The notes under the pieces: generated by a model
Told to the model about the DNA's origin: nothing
Databases searched by the model: none
What the model saw: the letters and a program-made list of their open reading frames with translations, nothing else
Shown here: positions 44,961 through 55,511 of the stretch, piece after piece
Layout of the letters: every line of letters starts with the position of its first letter
Position numbering within the stretch: position 1 is the first letter of the stretch
DNA from: Hsuehochloa calcarea
Taxonomy: Eukaryota; Streptophyta; Magnoliopsida; Poales; Poaceae
Assembly: GCA_036346395.1 (NCBI GenBank)
Contig: CM070606.1
Span: 21,934,915-21,998,914 of the forward strand
Direction: 5' to 3'
Length of the DNA stretch: 64,000 bases
Translations under genes and position numbers: made by a program

Positions 44961-46377
44961 GAGAGAGCAAGTTCGAGCTCGGTTTTTCGACGGATCTTCT
45001 ACAAAGCTGCGGCGGACATAGCCGTAATTGAAGCCGAAATTTGAAGCTATCGGCCGAGGAGATTGAAGCGGTTGAACCTCTTAAGCACAAACCCGTAGAA
45101 TAAGGTACCCTTCTACTATGACAAGAAATCTTTCGCGATTTACGCCACTCCTAGTTTTGTTAAGCAACCTGGAAAGGAAATGCGGAAAGATTTTATGTCT
45201 TTTGTAAAGGATGATCTTTGCTCGGCCTGACTGCGATTGAGGGTAGTCTTTGCTCTTGGAGTGGTCGAGGCGGTCTCGGCTATCCAGAGAATCGAGAGAC
45301 CGAGAGATGTGGTTCTGTTCAAATTCTCGACGAGGCGTGGTCGTATTGGGCCCATTATTGAACCTCGACCGGGCGTGATCGTAGAGAGAAGAAGTCCTCC
45401 GTTGGGAGGATTGCTCCTAAGTTCTGGTTAAGACCGAGTGCGAGTATCTGAAATGTACTAAAGTGTAAGAACAACATTTACCTTTTTCCTTTTCACAACT
45501 GATTTGCTTTTCTTTATTTTAGTCAGACTCCTTGACCCCAGGAGCGCTTAGTTGAAAGCCCATTGCCACTTCTTGATTCTTTGGAGAGGTAACAATGGAG
45601 GTGGTCGAAGGATCATCCTTGGCCCAGGTGGCCGATGAAGTCGTGGCTCCCAGAGTGGTTCCTACAACCGCTGAGGTTGTAGCTACGATCGTTGAAGTAG
45701 CGGCTGCGTCTACTGAAGTAGCGGCTACAACCGTTGAAGTGGCAGCTACGACTACTGAGGTCGTAGAGACAATTGGGGCAGCTGGAGAAGCCTCTGTTCA
45801 AGGCGGTGATGAGCACATACACCGCTACCGGAAGGAAATCGTGGCAGGCGTTCCTTCCAGTATCCAAAGAGAAGCTGCAGCTACAGAATCATAGGAAGAA
45901 GAATACTTCAACTTCTGTGCTGACTTCTTTGGACCTGCTACCGTCGTAGGGTCTTCTGCTTTCAGATCTCGCGACCGAGTCCCCCATCCCAACGATATTC
46001 CCAATAGAGGAAACATTTTTGACAATGAGCGTCTTGAGAATGTTTGGTGCGATCAAGTTGCGAGGGTAGACAAGCTGAAGACCCCGGAGCTGGTTTATTC
46101 GGCATTTGCTAGGTCGACCATGAATGTAAGTATTTTTAGTATACTTATATATGTGGCTTTCCCTTTCTTCTCACTGTCTTCCTTTTGTAGAAAGCTCTGG
46201 AGCAAATTGCCGTTGTCGGTGAGTATCATCGACAACTTTTAGAGCTACGACAAGAGAAAGAAGAACTCGCATCTGGTAGAGAGATGGTAAGTTCTTCATT
46301 ATTCATAGTCGTTTTCGACTTGACTACTCGTATAGTGTTTACGAGAGTTGTCATGGAAAAAGTCATGACAAAGTGCT

Positions 46378-46458
46378 GGTCGTAAAGAGCTTACGACCAG
46401 AGGCTTTGTCGTAGAAAGACTTACGACCAGGTCGATGGTTGTAGAAGAACTTACAACC
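46378..46458. repeat. 29-bp-period palindrome array in antisense-gene intron (second)
   Basis: Three units at 46,378, 46,407 and 46,437 lie wholly inside the intron 46,287-46,496. The third is GGTTGTAG...CTTACAACC, again with both arms changed together. Confidence 0.9.
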
Positions 46459-47445
46459 GATTGACCGATGTTCATATCCACTTTTATCCTTTGTAGGTTA
46501 AAAAGTGACACAAAGACCTTAGTTGACTCGGTCGATTATGAAAAAGAGGAGTCGAAAAAGCTAAGGGAGGAAGTAGTAGACCTCTCAAAGAAACTTCGAG
46601 AAGCCATCTCTGCAACTAGAAGATTACAGGAAAAAATAAGCGATGAAGTCTTGAACTTAAGATGCTTTTGACTTTGACCTTTACTCGACTCTCATTTCTT
46701 TTCGGAAAAAGAAGATGAAATGAAGAAGCTCGGATGAAGTTGGAGAAAAGCTTTGGTCATTGAGGAGTTTTCGTATTTCCAAGAATAAGGATCGAGAACT
46801 CGAGGGACTGAAATTCGAGTAACAAGTAAGCAATTCTTTACCTATCGTTCTTTTCGAGTATTTTCCCTTTTCTAATGCTAATTTCTTTTTCAGAAATTGT
46901 TGTTGAATTGAGAAGCCTCAAGGCTGAAATAAATGAGAAAACTCGATCTCAGAATGAGTCCGTCGCATTGCTAAGAAGAATGCAGAGGGCGTTAGAACAT
47001 GGGAGAAAAAGCCTTGCTGAAACCACTACTTCCCATAAAGGAGAAGTCAAGAAGTTGGATTCTCGACTAGTAGGTAAGAAATGCTTTACCTATAATTATA
47101 TTTGTGTTCTCTTCCTCTAGAAGTTTATTTTTGTTTGACCGGTTTTATTCTTTTGAACAAGTGGTGAAAACAAAAGACTTGCGAGCTTCACTTCGTTCCC
47201 AACAAGAGATGGAATCAATGAAGACTAATCTTCAAGGCAACATCACATTCCTGAACCATGTACTTGGTGAGCTACATACTGAGGGAAAAACTCCTCGAGA
47301 AGATACGATAGCTGCTCACATAAGTACCATCGGGGAACAAGTCGGAACTTTGCAAGAAATGGTGACCACTCTGAAGGCCAACCAAGCTGAATCCATAAGG
47401 GAAGCGATCGAAGGCTGCGATAAATTATGCTTTAGCGAAACTTAA

Positions 47446-48528
47446 AGCTCATGACCCCGCCTTAATGTGCGACCAATCGAAGCCGAACCCATTGCCACTG
47501 AATCGAGGCGAGTCGTTTGATTGAAGAAATGCAATCAGTTGGCAAAAAGGTGGCGGAGGAAATGCAACTAGGCTCTCCCTCTTGAGTGTCTGTAACAACT
47601 TTGTAAGACAGACAAGTTTCTGTTGATGAAATATATGTGATCCATCTTGTTTCCTGCAAATCATCTTGTCGAGTAGTTAGCAACTCAAAAGATAATTAAC
47701 GAATAAAAGACCAAGAACTGAAGTTAAATTAATAACTTTATCCTAGCCCCGACTATTTGCTTAGCTTGTTTAGACAATCTAAGTAAATAGTGTGTGAAAT
47801 AGAAAGAGAGGTTTGTTTAACTTATAGTTTTTGTTATGGTTGTCAAGCACTGGTCGAAAGAGTAGAAACGACCCGACACTAGGAAGTTCCTTCTAGTGGG
47901 CAGGACCACGTGCAGAGAGGAAAGGCTTCGACTAGGTGATGTTACCATCTCCGACTAGTTTAATCAAACCAAGAACGACAACTTGAGTTAACCAAGCGTC
48001 TAGAGGACTTTAATAATTCATTCGCCCTTTCTCGATGGACTCGATAAGTCTTTTCTAGTAGCAAAAGTGGGAGGCGAGCAGCGCTAGGAAGTTCCTTCTA
48101 GTGGGCGGGACCACGTCGAGAGAGGAAAGACTTCGACTAGGTGTGTCTCTTCCTTCGACCGATTAAAGCGAAGCGAGTACACCAAAGGTGGTTGAATAAA
48201 TATAAAAAGTGCACTCTACTTAGAATATTTTTGAAATTACTAAAACTAAGATGGGAAGAGTTGGCTTTGAGAACATTTCGACTAGATAGAACCGAGCTCT
48301 CTGTATTGGCAACAAAAGTGAGTAGCAGTCGATGCTAGGAAGTTTCTTCTAGTGGGAGGACCACGTGCAAAGAGGAAAGACTTCGATTAGATGATGTTAC
48401 TTGCCTTTCGACCAGTGTAAAGAAAACTGGGTGTTTTTGGATCATAGTCGAAAGATTATAAAAGAACTACTCAAAAATAAGACAAAAGAGGTAGAAGGAA
48501 CCTGGACCTTTATTGCCTGAGAGGTTGG
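47446..48528. other. Spacer between antisense gene and integrase end
   Basis: The 3' ends of the two convergent genes of element B face each other across this 1.1 kb. No further coding region was seen; it holds the triple repeat described separately. Confidence 0.55.
47873..48402. repeat. Three dispersed copies of a 70-bp repeat
   Basis: Copies at about 47,873-47,947, 48,079-48,148 and 48,326-48,402 share CTAGGAAGTTCCTTCTAGTG, GGACCACGT and GAGAGGAAAGACTTCGACTA. The first word is itself an inverted repeat (CTAGGAAG...CTTCTAG). Confidence 0.85.
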
Positions 48529-49877
48529 TCACACATAGAATTTGCGTAACTGGTCGATGTTCCAAGAATTTGAGAGAACCTGTCCGTCTTCCATTGCTAG
48601 TCGTACCGACCCTGGCCCGAGTGACTTCACCACTGTGTAAGGACCTTCCCACTTGGGAGAAAGTTTATTCCGATTAGACTTGGATTGGCAGAGCCTCAAC
48701 ACCAAGTCACCTACAGCAAGGCTGCGAGGCCGGACCTTACGATCGTAGTATCTGCGTAGGGCTTTTTGGTAGACTGCTGAACGGATTAAGGCCATGTTTC
48801 TCCTTTCTTCGAGTAGGTTAATATCATCTGCTCGAAGTTGTTCCTGGTCGGAGTTGTTGAAGGTTTCAACTCGCGTCGACCGCAATTTTAGCTCCGGAGG
48901 AAGCATGGCTTCGGCTCCGAACACTAGAAAAAAATGGTGTTTCTCCTGTCGCTCGACTAGTGGTCGTCTGAACCGCCCATATCTGGAAGGTAATTCTTGT
49001 ACCCAAGCTCCGGCGCTTAACGAGTGGGTCGAAGACTTGGGTTTTAATTCCTCGTATTATTTGGCCGTTTACGTTCGACCGCCCGTTGCTTTGGGGATGT
49101 GCAGCGAAGCATAACATAACTTGGTACCCAACTCGTCATAAAATTCACGAAATTTTGCACTTGCAAGTGTTTACCATTATGCGTAATTATCAGGCTCGGA
49201 ACTCCAAATCGGCTAATTACGCATCTCATCATGAACCTTTTTCGCTTGATTGTTATCCTAATTCTGAGTTCGGCTTTGATCCATTTTGTGAACGTGTCAA
49301 TAGCCACAAAAAGGAATTCGAAACCTCTTGGAGCTTTGGGAAACGGTCCTAGGAAATCGAGACCCCAGGTCGCAAAAGGCCAAGAAAGAGGTATTGTTTG
49401 TAATGCTTGAGCTGGTTGGTGTATCTGTTTACCATGAAACTGGCATTGGACACACTTTTAACCACCTCTTTAGCATCGTCTGGTCGTTGACCAAGAGAAA
49501 CCTTGTCGAAAGGCCTTACCGACCAACGTTCTGTAGGAAGCATGCGTCCCGCAGATGCCACTGTGTATATCATGAAGGAGTGTTATTCCTTCGTTTTGCG
49601 GAATGCATCGTATGAGTATCCCTTGGGTTCCTCGTTTGTAGAGGACTCCTTCGACCAAAGTATACATTTTGGCTTTTCGGGATAAACGATCTGCCTCAAG
49701 ATCATCCTCGGGTACGGAACCCTTGTGAAGATACTCGTAGATGGGAGTCATCCAGGTATCCTCGTAATCTAGTGAGGCCATCTCAATAGGAGGTGTCTCT
49801 GGTTCTTCGACCAGAGACGGCTTTTGGAGTTGCTCCAAGAAAACTCCTTTTGGTACTGCAGATCGGGAAGAAGCCAT
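48529..49877 (-). pseudogene. Integrase of element B
   Basis: From the N-terminus on the minus strand: a linker with YTLVEGVLYKRG, the zinc-finger histidines (LLHDIHSGICGTHASY), GFSWST, the core with DTFTKWIKAE and FGVPSLIITHNGKH, an APHPQSNG-like block, then the C-terminal domain (MFGAEAMLPPELKLRSTRV, ALRRYYDRKVRPRSLAVGDL, LSPKWEGPYTVVKSLGPGSV). The second catalytic Asp, normally in DNG, reads HNG. The third (Glu) lies in a frameshifted stretch. It is therefore inactive as read. Confidence 0.9.
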
Positions 49878-49967
49878 TCGAGCAAGTTGGTCTGTGAGAA
49901 AATTATCCTTTCGAGGGATGAATTGTACCTCGAAACCTAAAAAATGATTTTCTAGCTTACGTACTTC

Positions 49968-50240
49968 CTATAAGTACCGAGACATTGTCAAGTTAGAGCA
50001 CTGGTACTCTTTCCCGACTTGATTCACGACTAGTTGAGAGTCTCCTCTCGCGAGTAGTCGACGAATCGAGAGTGCTTTCGCAGCTCGTATGCCAGCTAGC
50101 AAACCTTCGTACTCTGCCATGTTGTTAGTGGCCTGAAAGTTTAATTGTATGGCATACTTTAAGGTTTCTCCGGTAGGAGATACCAGGACCACCCCAGCCC
50201 CCGAGCCACTTAAAGTAAGTGACCCATCAAAGTACATCAT
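49968..50240 (-). pseudogene. Additional RNase H (aRNH) of element B
   Basis: Well preserved on the minus strand: MYFDGSLTLSGSGAGVVLVS, then FQATNNMAEYEGLLAGIRAA and RRLLARGDSQLVVNQVGKEY. The D, E and second D of the RNase H fold are visible (FDGS, AEYE, GDSQ). Its position between RNase H and integrase is the Tat-lineage hallmark. Confidence 0.9.
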
Positions 50241-50294
50241 CCACTGGTCGTGGGAATCGTACTGGGGATCCTGAACAGGTTCAGGATTTGTCCA

Positions 50295-50957
50295 TTAGGC
50301 GACAAAGTCTGCCAAGATCTGGGATTTTATGGCCGTTTGGGACACGAAATGGAGGTCGAACTCCCCAAGTTCGACTGACCATTTTGCCTTGCGTCCCGCT
50401 GTTTCCTTATTATGGAGGATCGCTCCCAAAGGAAACTCAGATGGCACATCTATTTTGTGCGCCTGAAAATAATGCCGCAGTTTTCTCGAAGACATGAGGA
50501 GGGCATATAGAAGTTTCTGGACCTGAGGGTAACGCTCCTTAGGCCCGTGTAAAACCGGTCACGAATAGTAAACCGGTTGTTATGCGTTTTCACGTTCTCG
50601 ACCGATCTGCGCTTCTTTATGCGTGGCGTGGCGACTAGGTAAATTAAGAGCGTCTTTTACGGTTTTGAGAAACGAGCAGGAGCACTCGAAGGTACCTCTT
50701 GACATCCTCGAAAGCAGCGTTTGCCTCGTTCGACCACTCAAAACTTTCATGTCTCCCGAGAAGTTTAAAAAAGGTAGTCCTTTTCTCCTAGTCGTGCGAT
50801 GAAACGACTTAAAGCCGCCATGCACCAGTGAGTTTCGGACTTCCTTTTTGTGGTCGGAGCGCATTTGGAGGATGGCCTTTATTTTCTCGAGATTTGCTTG
50901 ATTCCTCGTGCGGATACTAGGAATCCAAGCAATTTTCTGAAGAAATTCCAAACACAC
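50295..50957 (-). pseudogene. RT connection and RNase H of element B
   Basis: The minus strand has the RT C-terminal region, frame-broken, with ANLEKIKAILQM. It ends with the RNase H tail: SSRKLRHYFQAHKI, then GRKAKWSVELGEFDLHFV and KSQILADFVA. Confidence 0.82.
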
Positions 50958-51568
50958 ACTTCTCGGGATTAAGTTTTAAGCGGTGCTTTACGAGGTTGTC
51001 GAATGTTTCTTGTAGGTCGGTGATATGATTAAATTTCTTAATGCTTTTTACGACTAGATCATCAACATAGGCTTCAGATTCGGCCTAATTGAGATGAAAA
51101 GTTGATTGCATCAAGCGTTGAAAGAAATCACCGCATTCTTTAGACCAAATGGCATTTTGACATAGCAAAAGGTACCAAATGGTGTAATGAATGCGGTCTT
51201 TTCTTCATCGTTTAGACACATATTGATCGGTGGTATCCGAGAATATGTATCTAAAAACTTAATATTTCACAACTGCGATAGAATCAACCAACCGATCGTC
51301 ACGAGGTAAAGGAAAATCATCTTTTGGACAAGCTTTATTAAGATCGGTGAAGTCTCGCTTTGCATCGCCATTTACCGTTTGACTTCTTGACCATTACGAG
51401 ATTAGCCAACCACTGCGGGTGGTTGACTTCTCTTATAAAGCACTGCTTTAAGTAGCTTATCCAATTACGATTTAATAGCATCTCGTCGATCGGGGCAAAT
51501 CTCAGTAATTTTTGTTTTATGGGTACTTTATCGGTAGTAAAGCTAGCACAGTGCTCGATCACCTCCAC
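50958..51568 (-). pseudogene. Reverse transcriptase of element B
   Basis: Minus strand blocks: FIREVNHPQWLANLVMVKKS and NGKW. After several frame changes the catalytic YVDD appears at 51,058-51,069, followed by LVVKSIKKF. The order and motifs are those of Ty3/gypsy. Confidence 0.88.
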
Positions 51569-51641
51569 GGGATTCCGGCATATCGGATGCTTGCCACGAA
51601 GACATCTGCGTTAGCTCGGAGGAAGGTGATGAGGTGTCTTC

Positions 51642-52217
51642 CTATTTGGGGTCGGAAGTCTCCCGATCTGAGCAGTCTTGACGGCTTCTGCGTCGGAGGA
51701 ACCTCTTTGACTTGGTCGTTCGGCTTTGATCTGACTTTGAGGCTTGACTTGCTAGTCGAAGGTCGACTTTCTTCTCGAGTTGGTATTTGACCAACCATCT
51801 CGAGGATCGACGATCGCAGATTATCGCCATCTTCTTGTCACAATGAATTGTGATCACTCCTTTGGGACACAGCATCTTAAGACATTGATACCCATAATGA
51901 GTAGCCATTAAGAATTTTGCCAAAGCTGGTCGTCCGAGTATGGCGTTATATGCCGTATCGAAATCGACCACATCAAAGGAGATTTTCTCTGTCCTGAAAT
52001 TACTTGGTGAACCAAATGTTAAAGGAAGAGAAACTTGGCCAATGGGTTTGGCCGAAGACCCCGGTACAATTCCATGAAAAGAGTATCGTACCGGTCTTAC
52101 CTTTGTCCTGGGTACTTGCATCTCGTCCAGGGCATTTGTAAACATTATGTTCAAGGAACTGCCACCATCAACCAAAACTCGATTGACCCGACAGTTGTTG
52201 ATGGTGGGTTCGACCAC
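51642..52217 (-). pseudogene. Retropepsin of element B
   Basis: The minus strand reads INNCRVNRVLVDGGSSLNIM, with the DGGS active-site variant of this lineage. RYSFHGIVPGSSAKPIGQVS and FDVVDFDTAYNAILGRPALA follow, then a linker leading to RT. This stretch is the longest unbroken piece of the element's pol. Confidence 0.9.
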
Positions 52218-52845
52218 AATCGGATATCGACCTGATCGATTCGAAGTGATCGGGCAGTCACCCTTCTAAAAAGAAATGGTAACTTCCACCACTTCGTAAA
52301 TTATTGACAAGAGGAGCATCTATAGAGTTTACCTCGTCCGTGCCTTTAAGTTATCGCTTTGACTCGTATGTCGATGATCCTCCGTAGATGTGCTTAACGG
52401 TATGTTGCGGATCTTGGAACGGCATCTCTTCATCATCTGACGACTTTTGGCCACTCGTATGCCCTACCTGCTCGAGAGTGGGGAGTGGTTCTTTGCCGTT
52501 GTAGTAGTCCTCGAGCTTTCTTTGGAAAACTCGGCGAGGAGGTCGTGTCCTTCCTTTTTATGAAAAGGACACCACCTTGGTTTGTCGCTCTTTCGATCGT
52601 ATGCTTTACCTTTGCCTTGATCAGGGTACGACTTGGTGGTTCGTGGCTCTTTATCGTTCACAGCTAAGACCTCCTTGGAACCACTGGTTTGTGGTTTTTG
52701 ACCCTTTATCTTATTCTTGGACTTCTTTGCTTTCTTGTCCTTTTTTCTACCAACTTCACCGACTCGAGGAGTATTTGTTTCTCGATCAATAGTGTTGTTC
52801 CACTCGACCGCCTCGAAGCGATGATATCGATCACCATTTCAAGAG

Positions 52846-53541
52846 CTAAAGGCAACAGTTGTTGGGAGGATTCAAAGCAATATCCTCTGTTATCCTTCTA
52901 CTACGGACTCGGCTTAAAAGCCCCGATAATGATGAGTCGAAACTTCCGAATTGAATTACGAACTGACTAAAGCGCTTTGATGAATTGGCGCAAAGTCTCG
53001 TCGTTGTTCTCGTCTTATCCGGCAAGTCGCCTTCCTTTCCGTAGCGGTTGTATGTGCCTTGGAAATTCGCCAGTAGAAGGTCGCAGAGATGTTGCCAAGA
53101 GTAGATCGACTCGAGTGGTTGGTTTAATAACCACGATCGAGCGGATCCTTCAAGCACAGTTGGAAGGTAATTTGCCATTACATGCTCTCCTCCTCCCGCT
53201 TCTGCTTCTGGACACCGTTGTATAGATTTAAAGAAATTCGATGGTATTTTGAGATCCATCAAACTTCTCCATGTTTACTGGTCGAAAACGAGGTGGCCAG
53301 CGAACAGCTCGAAGGTTAGGCGAAAATGCCCGGCATCCGGTAATAACTTCTTGACGTCTTCTTTGCATGAAAGAAGGGTTAATGTCACCAGGTGATCATA
53401 TACGACGATACCCAGTAACAGGCTGGCCTGTCCTGTAGTAGGTCTCAATTCTACGAGGGGAATACTCCTCGTACTCCATCCGTTGCGGGTTTCCTTGTCG
53501 AAGTTGCGAACGATCACCTCTCCGAGGGGCTTCTTGATCAT
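52846..53541 (-). pseudogene. Gag of element B, main domain
   Basis: The retrotransposon gag domain on the minus strand: VMANYLPTVLEGSARSWLLN, YSWQHLCDLLLANFQGTYNR and KRFSQFV. A frameshift separates the upstream part (53,541-53,275, with FDKETRNGW and FRLTFELF). It continues upstream across the insertion to 61,441-62,445. Confidence 0.85.
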
Positions 53542-53591
53542 CAGTCAATCGAAACATCTTTCTCCGAGTAGCGGATCGATGCGACTTATAG

Positions 53592-53596
53592 CCGTG
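53592..53596. repeat. Target site duplication CCGTG (left)
   Basis: CCGTG before the LTR at 53,597, repeated at 61,436-61,440. Confidence 0.93.
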
Positions 53597-55456
53597 TGTG
53601 GATATCGTGAGGATATGTGCACGATCTCAGGATGATGAGTCAATTGGCAATGGCATTGTTGGTTTGCAAAATCTCGCTGGGTTTGCTTTCTTCTGCCGGA
53701 CCACAAAGATCGACCGGTGGAGTGGGCGGTCGATCGCCTCGTGGGACTGGCCGGATCGGAATGGAGGCCGGGCGGACCGGCTTGACCTAACTTTGGATTT
53801 TGGAGCTAATCCAAAATAGGTTGTGTAGGCAAGTGGGAGTCTCCGGATGTGGTTTCATCATTTTTGGAGCTCCTCAAAAGTTCTATTGAGTTGAAAATTC
53901 CGTAAGGTTTCGGATTTTCAAGCCGGAATTTTGGCTGTCATTTGGACCGGTCCGACCGCCGCTGTGGGAGCGGTCCGATCAACATGAATCGGCCTGACCG
54001 CCTGTAAGGCTGATCGGACCGAGTCACTGGAGGTGAGCCAAGTGTTGCATTGAGGTTGTTCGAGTGTGTTATTCTCTCGAACTTCAATGCTTTATTGATG
54101 TATATCGCATTGCGGAACCGACGTGGGTCAAGTTGTGAAGAACTTGTTCCCTAAACGGTTTGTTTGTCTATTGTCGTGCGGTGGCTTGCGTGTCAACGAC
54201 GCTAACGGTGAGTGGATCGACTACGCTTGAGAGCCGAGGTCCGTAACGATCGTGATACCGGGTGAGGTCGTGTGACTCAAGCATGGTGCGTAATGGACAA
54301 GATGGATCGAACGGGTGGTTCGATGCACCGGTTGGATCAAAGCGGTGCGGATATCGGTGCGAAGTCTCTCGGAGGTTCCGATGGGATTCGACAAGAGAGG
54401 CTTGGCGCCGATGAGAACCGCCGATCAACCTACACGTGGTGAAGCAAAGCGATTGCTTCAACAGATTAGTATGTGGGTCCCATGGGTGAGTGGGCCCCAA
54501 TTGTGTAACTCTAGTCCTCTCTAGTATAAATAGGAAAGGGAGAAGGAAAACCTTGAGGCATTCATTTGGTTTCTTCCCTTGCTTTTCTAGGGTTAGGGTT
54601 TGGAGAGAAAGAGAGGGAGAGATTGTATGCTCCTTGGGTGAGCTCTTGTCCTCCTAGTTGGAGTGGCTTTGTAAGCATCTTGTGAGATCAATCAATCTTG
54701 TGATGCTTGCTTGAGAGATCTTTTGTCTCCTCTTTGTGTTCTTCTCTCATTTGGATGAATTTGGTGCTTCCTTGATTCAAGGGTTTATGCTTGGTTTCTT
54801 GACCCATTTTGTCTTGCTTTGATGTGTGGAAATACTCCTAGAATCATCTAGACCATCAATCCTCACAAGCAAGTCTTGAATCAAAGTTTTTCATATTTCT
54901 AGGGTTTGTGCACTTCTTGATTAAATCCTTGAGAGATCGATTCGCGAAGTGGATCCAAGGATCGCCGCTAGAAATAGGTCTCTAATATCACTAGGAGGTG
55001 TGCTCAAATTTGGTCAAGTTTCATTGGTTGAATCAAAAGTTGGATCAAATTTCGCTTTGGATTTGAGGTGGATTTTCAAGATCGATCGAACCGTCCGACC
55101 GGTCTTGTAACGGCGTCCGACCGCCGTATATTCGATCATCAGATCGCGGTCGAATCGCTGCCCACCGGTCCGACCGCCTTGCTTAGTTGCCGTCAGATCA
55201 TTGGTTGAACGCCGGTCCGACCGCCGTGGTAGCCGGTCCGACCGCCAAAGGCCTGTGTCAACCCTTTGAGTTTAAGTCTCCACATTTGTGTCGTGTGGTT
55301 GTCGGGTTTGTCGAGTTCAAACAAGGCTTCCGCCAAGTGCTTATCGATCTTCTTAGCTCTCATAGCTAAAGGAGTAAAGTTCGTGTTGAATTCGACTTAG
55401 GCGAGAAAGTTTTGAAAGCGCCTATTCACCCCCCGGTCGCCTTTTTCCGTCCTACA
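53597..55456 (+). repeat. 5' LTR of Sirevirus-like element
   Basis: 1,860 bp, TGTGGATATCGTGAGG...CGTCCTACA. It contains many CGGTCCGACCG-type palindromes and a TATAAATAG box at 54,525-54,533. Confidence 0.95.
54525..54533 (+). promoter_or_regulatory. TATA box of LTR promoter
   Basis: TATAAATAG, conserved in the 3' LTR (60,500-60,508) and, inverted, in the solo LTR (44,030-44,038). Confidence 0.75.
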
Positions 55457-55458
55457 AG

Positions 55459-55469
55459 TGGTATCGAGC
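55459..55469 (+). promoter_or_regulatory. Primer-binding site, tRNA-Met type, one base short
   Basis: TGGTATCGAGC two bases after the LTR. It lacks the A of the usual TGGTATCAGAGC. Confidence 0.75.
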
Positions 55470-55511
55470 TTGTTAGCTCTTTTCTATAGATCTTAACCTG
55501 TCTTTGGAGCC

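Larger units (their letters stand above)
41909..47445 (+). pseudogene. Antisense additional gene (aORF) of element B, multi-exon
   Basis: It starts MAKKVSEWEESEMDAAKIKV. The domain typical of plant 'putative gypsy type transposon' proteins follows: TVVLEHFGVELVNLGPNSIT, ILSVFVYLC, then GWHVVTDFITRRIGPLKKRA and MWRYSGEE. Introns with GT-AG ends are visible at 42,618-42,688, 46,126-46,190, 46,287-46,496, one ending at 46,893, and one starting at 47,074. The mid-protein has a Val/Thr/Glu repeat (TTAEVVATIVEVAAASTEVA, 45,650-45,770). The last exons encode a long coiled coil (KEESKKLREEVVDLSKKLRE; VVELRSLKAEIN; SLRSQQEMESMKTNLQ), ending at the stop at 47,443-47,445. Frameshifts and a solo LTR (43,112-44,960) disrupt it. 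Role unknown; a protein-interaction or regulatory role is only a guess. Confidence 0.8.
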
